Part shown: in pieces, positions 1 through 8,231 of the stretch | How positions within the stretch are numbered: the stretch's first letter is position 1 | Layout: each line of letters starts with the position of its first letter | Origin: CAVZMO01 sp963776195 | GTDB taxonomy: Bacteria > Nitrospirota > Thermodesulfovibrionia > Thermodesulfovibrionales > SM23-35 | Direction: 5' to 3' | DNA: 64,000 nucleotides | Assembly: GCA_963776195.1 (NCBI GenBank) | Contig: CAVZMO010000008.1 | Location: 62,001-126,000 of the forward strand | Position numbers and translations under genes: made by a program | Notes under the pieces: model-generated | Told to the model about the DNA's origin: nothing | The model's input: the letters and a program-made list of their open reading frames with translations, nothing else | Databases searched by the model: none

Positions 1-632
1 ACCCTAACTGTTCTACGATACAGATGGTGGTTGTGCTCAAACCGATACATGACGCGGCAAAGATAAAGAGGGTGGTGGTTACGACGTTTCAGGCCGTATC
101 GGGCACTGGCCAGAAGGCGATGGATGAACTGCTGCAGCAGACGACGGACCTTTTAAATTTCAAAGAGGTCAAGAGTAACGTGTATCCTTATCAGATTGCA
201 TTCAATGTCCTTCCCCACATAGACAGATTTCTCGAAAACGGCTACACGAAGGAAGAGATGAAGATGGTGAACGAGACCAGGAAGATTCTCGGTGATGACT
301 CCGTAAGACTTACGGCAACAACGGTGCGCGTGCCGGTGTTCAGATGCCATTCGGAGAGTGTAAATATCGAGACCGAAAAGAAGCTTGCCGCAAACGAAGT
401 GAGAGCGATCCTTTCGACAGCGCCCGGTGTGGTAGTTTATGATGCTCCAGAGAAGAACCTCTATCCGATACCAATTGATGTTGCCGGAGCGGATGAGACT
501 TACGTGGGTAGAATAAGAGAGGATGAGTCCATTGAAAACGGCATTAATATTTGGATCGTTGCCGACAATCTCAGGAAAGGCGCTGCCCTGAATGCGGTGC
601 AGATAGCCGAAAAGTTGATTGAGATGTCATAA
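1..632 (+). CDS. asd: Aspartate-semialdehyde dehydrogenase, 3' part
   Basis: NADPH-dependent reduction of aspartyl phosphate to aspartate semialdehyde, the branch point of lysine, threonine and methionine synthesis. The gene enters from the left edge. The frame is open from base 3 and begins with the active-site motif PNCSTIQM, with the catalytic cysteine codon at 9-11. The visible C-terminal domain runs through AVSGTGQKAMDEL, a substrate-binding VPVFRCHSESVN segment and the closing dimerisation region. The ATG at 24 lies inside the protein and is not the start. The N-terminal NADP-binding domain, roughly 130 residues, is missing because of the window edge, not truncation. Confidence 0.95.
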   Translation, partial: PNCSTIQMVVVLKPIHDAAKIKRVVVTTFQAVSGTGQKAMDELLQQTTDLLNFKEVKSNVYPYQIAFNVLPHIDRFLENGYTKEEMKMVNETRKILGDDSVRLTATTVRVPVFRCHSESVNIETEKKLAANEVRAILSTAPGVVVYDAPEKNLYPIPIDVAGADETYVGRIREDESIENGINIWIVADNLRKGAALNAVQIAEKLIEMS

Positions 633-746
633 ATACGATTGGTTTAAGGGTAGGGATTCACGCGAAAGATAACTCGAGTTCTTTAACCTCGACCCCTTCT
701 TAGCAATTGATCCGGAACAAAACCGCAGGAGTAAGGACTGAAGAAA

Positions 747-2063
747 TTGATAAGTGTCGATTATATCATATGCGGTGACTATGTCCTTCCGATGGACGAA
801 TCATGTGGCGTAGTAAAATACGGTGCCGTTGCAATAAACGGCAATAAGATTCTCGAAGTGGGGACCTCTCACGAAATTCTCAGTAAGTATGTTTCCGGTA
901 ATGTCATAAAGGGAGAGGGGAAGGTAGTACTCCCCGGCCTAATAAATACCCACACCCATGCGGCTATGGTCTATTTCAGAGGGATCGCCGATGACCTTCC
1001 CCTGAGCGAATGGCTTAACAACCATATCTGGCCTGCAGAGAACAGATGGCTCGGTCCTGAATTCATCTCAGACGCGGTAGAACTTGCTTGTCTTGAGATG
1101 CTTAAGGGAGGGGTTACAACCTATAATGACATGTACTTTTTTGAGGATGCAGCAGGTGAAGCGTCTAAAAAGCTAGGTATGAGAGCCGTGTTAGGGAGCG
1201 GGATTCTTGATTTTCCCTCTGTTTCCGCAAAGTCGTCCGATGAATATCTCGATAACGCTGAGCGATTCGTCAACAACTGGAAAGGCGATGAACTTATTAC
1301 ACCCTGTATTGCACCCCACGCACTCTACACCTGCAGCCCTGAGACATTAAAAAAATCGAAGGAAAAAGCTGACAAATTGAACGTACCGTTACATATCCAT
1401 CTTTCAGAGACTGAATGGGAAGTGGGAGAAATAGTAAAGAAATATAAGATGAGGCCGGTTGAACATCTCGAAAATCTTGGGTTCTTAGACAAAAATGTTG
1501 TGGCAGCGCATTGCGTATGGGTTGAGGACAATGAGATCAGATTGCTCGCAAGAAGGGGAGTGGGGGTATCCCATTGCATGGAGAGTAATCTCAAGCTTGC
1601 TTCGGGATTTGCGCCTGTTGCCGCAATGCTCGCTGAAGGCGTAAGGGTCGGTTTCGGCACAGACGGTGCCGCAAGCAACAATGATCTGAATATTCTGAGT
1701 GAAATGTCCACTACGGCAAAGGTTCACAAAGCACTATCCAAAAATCCGACGGTACTCGATGCAAAAACCGTTGTTCTTATGGCGACGAGGTGGGGAGCTG
1801 ACGTTTTAGGTCTCGGGAACAAGGTTGGAAGTATCGAGAAGGGGAAAATCGCTGATATTATTATGATTAATCTTAATAAGCCGCATCTTACACCCCTCTA
1901 TAATGTATACTCCCATATCGTATATGCCGCTATGGCCTCTGATGTGGAGACCGTGATGGTAAACGGTAAGATAGTTGTGGACGAAAGGAAACTCCTGACA
2001 GCCGACGAATCGGAGATTATTTATAAGGCGGGAACGTGGCGTGAAAAGATAGGCATCAAATGA
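747..2063 (+). CDS. mtaD: 5'-methylthioadenosine/S-adenosylhomocysteine deaminase
   Basis: Amidohydrolase of 438 residues that deaminates S-adenosylhomocysteine or methylthioadenosine, feeding methyl-cycle and purine salvage. Metal ligands are visible: HTH at residues 69-71, H218 in HIHLSE, H255 in AAHC and the catalytic aspartate D306 in GTDGAASNND, in the usual order of the family. I take the TTG at 747 as start; an AGGA at 734-737 lies about nine bases upstream and the protein begins exactly at the beta-sandwich strand expected. Length matches bacterial MtaD. Related chlorohydrolases (TrzA/AtzA-like) share the fold, but the TDGAASNND motif favours MtaD. It stands alone, about 115 bases after asd. 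Confidence 0.88.
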   Translation: MISVDYIICGDYVLPMDESCGVVKYGAVAINGNKILEVGTSHEILSKYVSGNVIKGEGKVVLPGLINTHTHAAMVYFRGIADDLPLSEWLNNHIWPAENRWLGPEFISDAVELACLEMLKGGVTTYNDMYFFEDAAGEASKKLGMRAVLGSGILDFPSVSAKSSDEYLDNAERFVNNWKGDELITPCIAPHALYTCSPETLKKSKEKADKLNVPLHIHLSETEWEVGEIVKKYKMRPVEHLENLGFLDKNVVAAHCVWVEDNEIRLLARRGVGVSHCMESNLKLASGFAPVAAMLAEGVRVGFGTDGAASNNDLNILSEMSTTAKVHKALSKNPTVLDAKTVVLMATRWGADVLGLGNKVGSIEKGKIADIIMINLNKPHLTPLYNVYSHIVYAAMASDVETVMVNGKIVVDERKLLTADESEIIYKAGTWREKIGIK

Positions 2064-2363
2064 TCCGTTATTGCAACGCTCCGGCTTCACGTTTGGGGGT
2101 TCAATGAAAGCGAGACAAAAAGCAATTAAGATAGAGCAGAAGAGCAAGTTAAGAATACTTTTTTTCAAGATTCTTTCCAGCTCATTGAACTGACATATTT
2201 ATACAGCCCAACCGTATCCGCCCTTATTTATCTATCTATTACTGTAAAATGTATAAGAAAGCAAACTTTCTTGAACCCACCATAGACGGGGAATTCAAAA
2301 TATCTTTCATGCGGGTAAAAAGTGTGTTTATGATAATTGGAGCAATTTTTGTGTCGATAAGTA
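2064..2363. other. Intergenic stretch without a recognised gene
   Basis: About 300 bases between mtaD and the promoter of the HU gene. It is AT-rich towards the HU side. No conserved coding frame, tRNA or clear terminator hairpin was recognised. It presumably holds the 3' end of the mtaD transcript and upstream control of the HU gene. Confidence 0.4.
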
Positions 2364-2392
2364 TTCTCATTTGACGAGAATTCGTGTATACT
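2364..2392 (+). promoter_or_regulatory. Candidate sigma70 promoter of the HU gene
   Basis: TTCTCA at 2364-2369 and TATACT at 2387-2392 are 17 bases apart. The -10 is a good match to TATAAT; the -35 matches four of six. It lies about 30 bases upstream of the HU start. A nearby TTGACG at 2371 is too close (10 bases) to pair with this -10. Inferred from pattern only. Confidence 0.4.
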
Positions 2393-2422
2393 GTGAATAA
2401 TTTAAATTTCATAGGAGGTAAT

Positions 2423-2695
2423 ATGACAAAGGCTGAACTTATCGAAAAGATGGCAAAGGATGCAGGTGTCGCAAAGACTGTTGCGGGAAAGGCTCTTGAA
2501 TCATTCATCGAAGGTGTCACGAAATCGTTGAAGAAGGGCAATAAGGTTTCTCTCGTCGGTTTTGGCACATTCGCGGTCTCCAAGCGGAAAGCCAGAAAAG
2601 GCAGAAACCCCCGCACAGGCGAGACCATAGCGATCAAAGCCGCTAAGGTTCCAAAGTTCTCAGCAGGGAAGGCTTTTAAAGAAGCTATCAAATAG
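2423..2695 (+). CDS. hup: HU family DNA-binding protein
   Basis: Histone-like protein of 90 residues that bends and compacts DNA as a dimer. It begins MTKAELIEKMA, contains VGFGTFAV and the DNA-contacting arm RKGRNPRTGE, and ends FKEAIK, the full family pattern with normal length. The start at 2423 is fixed by an AGGAGG at 2413-2418; the open frame continues upstream, but those residues are not part of the family. The gene has its own terminator directly downstream, so it is a single-gene transcript. HU and IHF subunits are hard to separate by eye; the sequence looks HU-like. Confidence 0.95.
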   Translation: MTKAELIEKMAKDAGVAKTVAGKALESFIEGVTKSLKKGNKVSLVGFGTFAVSKRKARKGRNPRTGETIAIKAAKVPKFSAGKAFKEAIK

Positions 2696-2724
2696 ATGTT
2701 CATATAAATTTAAAACAGTTTAAA

Positions 2725-2757
2725 AGGTAGCGAAATGCTTTTCGCTGCCTTTTTTTT
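2725..2757 (+). terminator. Rho-independent terminator after the HU gene
   Basis: An 11-bp stem (2725-2735 with 2740-2750, one G-T pair) closes a four-base loop and is followed by a run of eight Ts. Confidence 0.93.
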
Positions 2758-2861
2758 GTACAAAATCACATGAAAGACATACTGAGATAATACGGAACGA
2801 TAAAGACATGCATCAGTAGAATTGTTCATCATGGATATGGGAAGAAAAAATTACAAAAAAT

Positions 2862-3224
2862 CTATCGCAGGGCTCTCACAAATTCGACGTACTGTAAAGG
2901 CGGGTCGATAATTTCCAGACCTATGCTGTCTGTTAGACCATTCGGCGGAATTTTTATGCATGACCATCTTACTTTGCAGCGGAGCTTAATAGTTTCTCCC
3001 GAAGAAAGAGAGAATTTCAGATCGACGTCTGTCCCTGAAGTGTATTTCATATGTTCTTTCGAAGATGAGGTTGTCATATGAATTCCGGTTTCAGAAATGT
3101 CTTCTATAAATACTCCATGCTTTTTATCTCCGGAAATGCGTTCCGCTTTTAAAGTGATGCTGATCCTTTTGGAACGCCTTCTTTCCATGGGCGATATTGT
3201 AAATATTTTTGACTCAGATAGCAA
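2862..3224 (-). CDS. PilZ-domain protein
   Basis: Short cytoplasmic protein of about 120 residues consisting of one PilZ domain, the family that binds cyclic di-GMP. The two signature elements are present: the arginine-rich RRRSKR switch near residue 15 and the D-x-S-x-x-G motif (DISETG) near residue 43. The start is uncertain: TTG at 3224 gives the longest protein, while the ATG at 3188 begins directly at MERRRSKR. Neither has a strong ribosome site. It is followed on the same strand by nothing and preceded by recR, 28 bases away, so the two may be co-transcribed. Target process (motility, polysaccharide, other) cannot be told from sequence. Confidence 0.8.
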   Translation of the reverse strand: MLSESKIFTISPMERRRSKRISITLKAERISGDKKHGVFIEDISETGIHMTTSSSKEHMKYTSGTDVDLKFSLSSGETIKLRCKVRWSCIKIPPNGLTDSIGLEIIDPPLQYVEFVRALR

Positions 3225-3251
3225 TACAAGTTTTGCTTGCCAAAACGGCTC

Positions 3252-3854
3252 TTACATCTCTCTCCTGCCATCAAGGGCTTTACTGAGGGTTACCTCGTCC
3301 GCAAACTCGATATCTCCGCCCATCGGTAGACCATAGGCGATACGGGTCACCTTCACGTCATAGGGTTTCAGCATTTCCCTTACATACTGTGCCGTCATCT
3401 CACCTTTTGTATTGGGATTTGTTGCAATGATGATCTCCTGGACCGAATCTCTGCTGACCCTTGCAACGAGTTCGTTTATCTTGAGCCTATCCGGGGTAAA
3501 ACCGTCGATAGGAGAGAGGGCCCCGAGCAGGACATGGTAGAGGCCGTCAAAACTCTTCGATCTCTCGATCACCATGATATTGCTCGGCTCTTCCACGACA
3601 CAGAGCTTTCTTTTATCCCTCGATGCATTACTGCAAATATTACAGATCTCATTTTCTGTGATGTTGAAGCATTCCCTGCAGAAACGCGCCTTATCTTTCA
3701 CCTCATCTATTGCCCTGGAGATCCCCTTTGCGTCTTCCCCCGGCATCGTTAGTATAAAAAATGCCAGCCGTTGCGCAGTCTTCCTGCCTATGCCGGGAAG
3801 CTTTGAGAGGTTGTTGATGAGATTTTCTATGATACCCTGTTCCAATAAAATCAC
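3252..3854 (-). CDS. recR: Recombination mediator RecR
   Basis: Works with RecO/RecF to load RecA on gapped DNA. The 200-residue form shows the helix-hairpin-helix segment LPGIGRKTAQRLAF, a C4 zinc finger (CRECFN...CNIC), and the Toprim core from VVEEP to IIIATNPN with the C-terminal AYGLPMGGDIEFADEVTL. I chose the GTG at 3854 because it gives the usual length and N terminus; the frame stays open to a TTG at 3908, but those 18 residues look non-coding and run into the upstream intergenic region. It is divergent from the GAF gene at 3974. Confidence 0.93.
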   Translation of the reverse strand: MILLEQGIIENLINNLSKLPGIGRKTAQRLAFFILTMPGEDAKGISRAIDEVKDKARFCRECFNITENEICNICSNASRDKRKLCVVEEPSNIMVIERSKSFDGLYHVLLGALSPIDGFTPDRLKINELVARVSRDSVQEIIIATNPNTKGEMTAQYVREMLKPYDVKVTRIAYGLPMGGDIEFADEVTLSKALDGRREM

Positions 3855-3973
3855 TGGTCCATTAAGTATATAAAAATACCGAAACCGCTTACAAGGAGAT
3901 TGTGGCAACCCCCGATAAAAGGGCGCTTAAACCCTTTCTTGACAACCCCGGCCCTGTCTGGTAGCCTTTTTTT

Positions 3974-5029
3974 ATGGATAACCCCGATTCAGAAATATGC
4001 AGGATATGCACCGATCTGGCTAAAGCCCCCGACCTGAATACGACCCTGAAAGTCCTTGCCCAGAACATAACAAAGATTATGGGAGTGAAGGGGTGTGCCA
4101 TCAGGCTTCTCGATGAAAAAAATCAGACTCTTGAAATCTCAGCAACTTTCGGCTTAAGCACCGAATATCTGAAAAAAGGTCCTATCAAAATCAAGGAACA
4201 TCCGGTCGATCAGAAAATCCTAAAGGGAAAGGCGATCAGCACAAAAGATATAACAAAGGAACCCCATGTGTTTTATCTTGAGCAGGCCAAGAAAGAAGGT
4301 ATCAAATCTGTTCTGAGTGTTCCTCTTATGGCAGGGGACAGACCCATAGGCGTAGTCAGGGTTTACACATCGGAACCGCATAGTTTTACAAAGGAAGAGA
4401 TAGAGAGACTCGTTGCCCTTGCATCACTAGGCGGCATACTTGCCGACAGGGCCAAGATATGGGATGAGATGAACGCCCTCATGAGAATATCCCGGTCTAT
4501 AAATTCTTCTCTATCTCTCGACGAAGTACTCCAGATGATCGTGGAAAACGCGGCCAAGATTCTGGGCATGAGAGGGGCATCATTAAGGCTTCTGGATGAA
4601 GAAAGGAAAGTGCTGAAGGTCAGGGCTGCTTACGGTTTAAGCAAGGCATATCTGGAAAAAGGTGCTGTAGAAGTGGAAAAAAGCGCCATAGATAGAGAAT
4701 GCCTGAAATGCAAGCTTATTAACGTGAAAGATATCAGGAAAGACAAGAGGCTCCAATACCCGGAGGAACTGGTGAAAGAAGGTATCAAGGCTTTACTCTC
4801 TTTGCCGCTCATCGTAAGGGGTTCTGCAATAGGTGTCCTCAGGGTATATACATCGAACCCTTATACCTTTAATCAATCAGAGATAGATTTTCTCTCAACC
4901 CTTGTGTGTCAGGGCGCCATAGCGATAGAAAATGCGCGTCTTTTTGAGCACATCAAAAGCGAATACAGCGAGCTGGCAAGGGATGTATGGAAATGGTATG
5001 ACTGGGGAGAGCGCTTTCCGAGACTCTAA
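3974..5029 (+). CDS. Tandem GAF-domain protein
   Basis: A 351-residue cytoplasmic protein made of two GAF sensor domains (about residues 15-155 and 170-325) that resemble each other closely, for example GVKGCAIRLLDE against GMRGASLRLLDE, and SVLSVPLMAGDRPIGVVRVYTS against ALLSLPLIVRGSAIGVLRVYTS. This looks like an internal duplication. There is no kinase, cyclase or HTH output domain; the protein ends soon after the second GAF with an aromatic tail (WKWYDWG). It lies six bases before the hydrogenase small-subunit gene on the same strand, so it is probably the first gene of that operon. Ligand unknown; a redox or gas-sensing or scaffold role for the hydrogenase is only inference. Confidence 0.82.
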   Translation: MDNPDSEICRICTDLAKAPDLNTTLKVLAQNITKIMGVKGCAIRLLDEKNQTLEISATFGLSTEYLKKGPIKIKEHPVDQKILKGKAISTKDITKEPHVFYLEQAKKEGIKSVLSVPLMAGDRPIGVVRVYTSEPHSFTKEEIERLVALASLGGILADRAKIWDEMNALMRISRSINSSLSLDEVLQMIVENAAKILGMRGASLRLLDEERKVLKVRAAYGLSKAYLEKGAVEVEKSAIDRECLKCKLINVKDIRKDKRLQYPEELVKEGIKALLSLPLIVRGSAIGVLRVYTSNPYTFNQSEIDFLSTLVCQGAIAIENARLFEHIKSEYSELARDVWKWYDWGERFPRL

Positions 5030-5035
5030 GCAGGT

Positions 5036-5806
5036 ATGAAGAAACCAAAACTCGGGTTCTTTAAGTACTCATGCTGTGCCGGTTGTGAGTTTCAATTCAT
5101 GTATTTTCAGGAATATGTTCTTGAAACGCTGACAGGCTTCGATTTTGTCTTTGCCAGGATGCTCAAAAGAGGAGGAAACCCTCACGGGCACTTTGACGTT
5201 GCCCTCGTTGAGGGCACCATAACAGAATCATGGCAAGTGGACGAGCTCAAAAAAATAAGAGAGCAGAGCACCCTGCTACTGGCCATCGGCGCCTGCGCTG
5301 TAAACGGAGGAATACCTGCGATAAAATCAACGATCCCTGAGCTTGAGGCGGAAAAAAAGGTTTACCGGGATCTCTCCGGGATTCATTCCATAAGGCCCCA
5401 CTCCCTGGATGCATATGTAAAAGTCGATGGGTATATTAGGGGATGTCCGCCGGGAGAAAGAGATCTGTATGAGGCGTTGTCTTCCGTGCTTATCGGCAAA
5501 AACCCTGACTTCCTCGAATACAGTGTTTGTATTGAATGTAAATTGAAGGGCAACATATGCGTCTTAGTGTCTTATGATATGCCCTGCATGGGGCCTGTGA
5601 CAAACGCGGGATGCGGTGCGCTCTGCCCTTCTATGAACAGGGCGTGCTATTCATGTTTCGGCCCGATGAAACATGCTAACGGTCCGGCGCTGGCAAGGAA
5701 ATTCAAGATGATCGGTTTTTCAAGAGATGATATTGTGAGAAAGTTTACGGAGTTCGGGGCGGACACGACAGAATTCAGAAGGGCGATAGAAGCGGATGAA
5801 GATTAA
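5036..5806 (+). CDS. NiFe hydrogenase small (delta-type) subunit
   Basis: Iron-sulfur subunit of a group-3-like NiFe hydrogenase/sulfhydrogenase (HydD, MvhG or ShyD type), 256 residues, no Tat signal, so cytoplasmic. Proximal-cluster ligands are seen in YSCCAGCE (C14, C17), GACAV and GCPPGE; a cysteine-rich C-terminal half (CIECKLKGNIC, then C-rich segments through CYSCFGP) provides ligands for two further clusters. It passes electrons between the active site in the next gene and a partner that is not encoded here: no diaphorase or HydB/HydG homologues flank it. The gene overlaps the large subunit by 11 bases. Confidence 0.88.
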   Translation: MKKPKLGFFKYSCCAGCEFQFMYFQEYVLETLTGFDFVFARMLKRGGNPHGHFDVALVEGTITESWQVDELKKIREQSTLLLAIGACAVNGGIPAIKSTIPELEAEKKVYRDLSGIHSIRPHSLDAYVKVDGYIRGCPPGERDLYEALSSVLIGKNPDFLEYSVCIECKLKGNICVLVSYDMPCMGPVTNAGCGALCPSMNRACYSCFGPMKHANGPALARKFKMIGFSRDDIVRKFTEFGADTTEFRRAIEADED

Positions 5807-7034
5807 TGTAGATTATATAGCGCGTGTTGAGGGTGAAGGCTCCGTAAAGTTCGAGATAAAAGACGGAAAGCTTAAGAATCTGACACTGAATATATGGGAA
5901 CCGCCGCGCTTCTTTGAAGGTTTTCTTGTAGGAAGAAAATTCGATGAGGTTCCGGACATCGTTTCGAGGATATGCGGTATCTGCCCTGTCTCACATATGA
6001 CGACTTCAATAGCTGCAATCGAACAAGCGATAGGTTTTACGCCTTCTCCGGAGATTAAGAAAATCCGTGACATTATGGTCTTAAGCCAGATAGCAGCAAG
6101 CCATCTGGTCCATATTTATGCACTTGTTTTGCCTGACTACCAGGGGCTGGACATGCTCATCGGCCCTGATAAAGAAATGAAGAGACTCCTCAGATTGAAG
6201 GAGGCTGTAAATAATGTCACGGCTACCTTTGGAGGCAGAGCACTTCATCCTGTCTCTATGATAATCGGAGGATTTACAAAACTCCCGTCAAGGAATGAGA
6301 TCGACCAGATGATAAGACGACTTGAAGGCGTAACAAAAGACGCGATTGATACCCTAAGAATGGTATCGACGCTGAATTACCCTAAACTCAAGGGCGACTC
6401 AGAATATGTCGCTCTTTTTAGAGAAGACGAATATGCAATAAATGAGGGGACGATTATGTCAGGTTCCGGGATTAAGGCGGAAATACAAGATTACTATTCT
6501 TACTTTCAAGAGGATGAAGTTCCTTATGCAAATGCAAAAAGGACGATATTAAAGGGAAAGGCGCCGGTTATGGTGGGCGCACTTTCAAGGCTTAATATAA
6601 AAATAGATATGCTCCATCCCGAAGCAAGAAAAGCCGCTGATATTGCCGGTTTTATAACGTTAGGGCAAAATCCGTTCTTCAACGTTATTGCTCAGGCAAT
6701 AGAGGTAGTTCATTGCATATGGAAATGCATCGAGATCCTTAGTGTACTTTCCCGTAAGGATTTCCTTATGCCGGTAAGGCCCGGGAAAGGTTCAGGCGCC
6801 GCAATGACCGAAGCTCCCCGGGGGTTGTTGTATCATGAATACGAGGTCAATAGGTTGGGAGTTATAGAAAAAGCCAATATCGTTACGCCGACGGTATACA
6901 ATTTTCTCAGCCTCGAAGAGAACCTCAAAAAACTGGTCAATGAAAATATCGACAAGCCTATTGAAGAACTGTCCCTTTTATGCGAGATGCTCGTTAGGGC
7001 CTATGACCCTTGCTTTTCCTGCTCTGTGCACTGA
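5796..7034 (+). CDS. NiFe hydrogenase large (alpha-type) subunit, no C-terminal extension
   Basis: Active-site subunit of 412 residues. The N-terminal nickel-binding motif RICGICPVSH (C60, C63) and the C-terminal motif DPCFSCSVH (C406, C409, H412) are both intact, so the protein should bind Ni-Fe. The stop codon follows the final histidine at once, whereas most large subunits carry a short tail that a dedicated protease removes after metal insertion. The gene therefore encodes the mature C terminus directly. Sequence style (group 3b/3c-like, RVEGEGSVKFEI start) and lack of a signal peptide point to a soluble enzyme. No maturation genes lie nearby. Confidence 0.9.
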   Translation: MKINVDYIARVEGEGSVKFEIKDGKLKNLTLNIWEPPRFFEGFLVGRKFDEVPDIVSRICGICPVSHMTTSIAAIEQAIGFTPSPEIKKIRDIMVLSQIAASHLVHIYALVLPDYQGLDMLIGPDKEMKRLLRLKEAVNNVTATFGGRALHPVSMIIGGFTKLPSRNEIDQMIRRLEGVTKDAIDTLRMVSTLNYPKLKGDSEYVALFREDEYAINEGTIMSGSGIKAEIQDYYSYFQEDEVPYANAKRTILKGKAPVMVGALSRLNIKIDMLHPEARKAADIAGFITLGQNPFFNVIAQAIEVVHCIWKCIEILSVLSRKDFLMPVRPGKGSGAAMTEAPRGLLYHEYEVNRLGVIEKANIVTPTVYNFLSLEENLKKLVNENIDKPIEELSLLCEMLVRAYDPCFSCSVH

Positions 7035-7061
7035 GGTCATATCTGTTTGGGTCCAAAATGA

Positions 7062-7628
7062 TCATTTCAACAGGAAACCTCTTATGTTGTTAAGAACGTC
7101 ATACGATGGATCGATCACACCCTGATGCGTATCGACAAGGATATTTCCCTTTGTGTTTTTTCTGATCACAATCGTATACGGAACCCTGGGATTTCCCAAT
7201 GCTTTATGGGCAGTAAAATGAAGGTCGGTGAGAACAGGATATAGAACTTTGTATGCTTTTTTGAAACTTTCGACTTCGTTAGCGGTATTGCCGACAGCAA
7301 TGCTGAACACCTTCACCTTTCCTTTTAATCCGGGATCATTTTCAATGGCGGAATAAACATCATTAAAGACTGGTACATTTTTGGGACAACTCGTGCAATA
7401 CGTGCTGAAGACTTCGATGAGAAACAGTATTCCGCTTACCTCCTTTAAAGAAAATTTTGTCTTCCGTGAAAGTCCCAGATATGAACGCTCTTCCTTCAAT
7501 AGGTTATCTTGAAAAATTACATTGGGAAATCGCGCGCCTTTAGCGATCGGCTTGATTTCGGCACGGACGAAGCCATTCGACAAAAAAAGACAGAAAATAG
7601 CCAGGGAAAAAATAAACCTATTTTTCAA
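7062..7628 (-). CDS. Periplasmic TlpA-like thioredoxin-fold protein
   Basis: Secreted thioredoxin-fold protein of 188 residues. It has a signal peptide (basic MKNR, hydrophobic core, likely cleavage after VRA near residue 23) and a CTSC redox motif at residues 78-81 in the beta-strand/helix position of TlpA/ResA proteins, with the cis-proline segment GNPRVPYTIV later on. It overlaps the upstream peroxiredoxin gene by 11 bases and is the last gene of a three-gene reverse-strand operon. Likely a periplasmic disulfide reductant or electron carrier for the neighbouring peroxiredoxin; substrate not known. Confidence 0.82.
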   Translation of the reverse strand: MKNRFIFSLAIFCLFLSNGFVRAEIKPIAKGARFPNVIFQDNLLKEERSYLGLSRKTKFSLKEVSGILFLIEVFSTYCTSCPKNVPVFNDVYSAIENDPGLKGKVKVFSIAVGNTANEVESFKKAYKVLYPVLTDLHFTAHKALGNPRVPYTIVIRKNTKGNILVDTHQGVIDPSYDVLNNIRGFLLK

Positions 7629-8220
7629 GTTGTTCCAGCGCTTTCACCAAATCCTCGAGGGCGGGTCTCTTGTTAATATCATGAACATCGATATAACGGA
7701 TTATTCCCTTTTTATCTATCACGAAAAGCGCACGCTCGGAGACCCCGTTGGAACGTAAAACGCCGTATTTTTTTGACACCGCCCCGTGAGGATAAAAATC
7801 AGACAGCACCGGGAACCAGAGGTCACCCATTTCTCTTGTCCATGCATACAGTGTCGGAACGTTGTCCACCGTGATTCCAAACAATATCGCATTGTATTTA
7901 TCAAATATATTCTTCGTTATGTTATATCCGGGCCATTGATCGGAACAGACAGGCGTCCATGCGGCAGGAACAAAGGAAATCACCACATTCTTTTTCCCGC
8001 GATACCGTCCGGGGGATATTTTTTCTCCCGATAAGGAGGGCAAGGTAAAATCGGGTGCCTTCATGCCGGCTTTGAGTTTTGTTTTGCTGTCTACGGGTTT
8101 TAAAATACCGGGATTATAGATCTTGCCCTTAAATTGCTCTGATGCACTATAAGCGGTATTGAACAGAAAAAGGACAGTAATAATTCCTAACGTTGCTTTG
8201 AGAGACAATTTATCAGACAT
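7618..8220 (-). CDS. Secreted AhpC/TSA-family peroxiredoxin
   Basis: Thiol peroxidase of 200 residues with an N-terminal signal peptide or anchor (hydrophobic residues 10-25, possible cleavage after YSA). The peroxidatic cysteine C92 sits in FVPAAWTPVCSDQ, with the conserved threonine and proline before it. No other cysteine follows, so there is no resolving cysteine and it must be recycled by a partner (1-Cys or BCP-like mechanism). The two TlpA-like proteins on either side are obvious candidates. The middle gene of the operon; an extracytoplasmic peroxide defence role is inferred. Confidence 0.85.
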   Translation of the reverse strand: MSDKLSLKATLGIITVLFLFNTAYSASEQFKGKIYNPGILKPVDSKTKLKAGMKAPDFTLPSLSGEKISPGRYRGKKNVVISFVPAAWTPVCSDQWPGYNITKNIFDKYNAILFGITVDNVPTLYAWTREMGDLWFPVLSDFYPHGAVSKKYGVLRSNGVSERALFVIDKKGIIRYIDVHDINKRPALEDLVKALEQLEK

Positions 8221-8231
8221 TGTGACACCTC

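Noticed and set aside
2371..2392. TTGACG paired with TATACT as the HU promoter
   Set aside because: Spacing is only 10 bases; TTCTCA at 2364 gives the normal 17.
3855..3908. TTG at 3908 as recR start
   Set aside because: Adds 18 residues unlike RecR and runs into the divergent promoter region.
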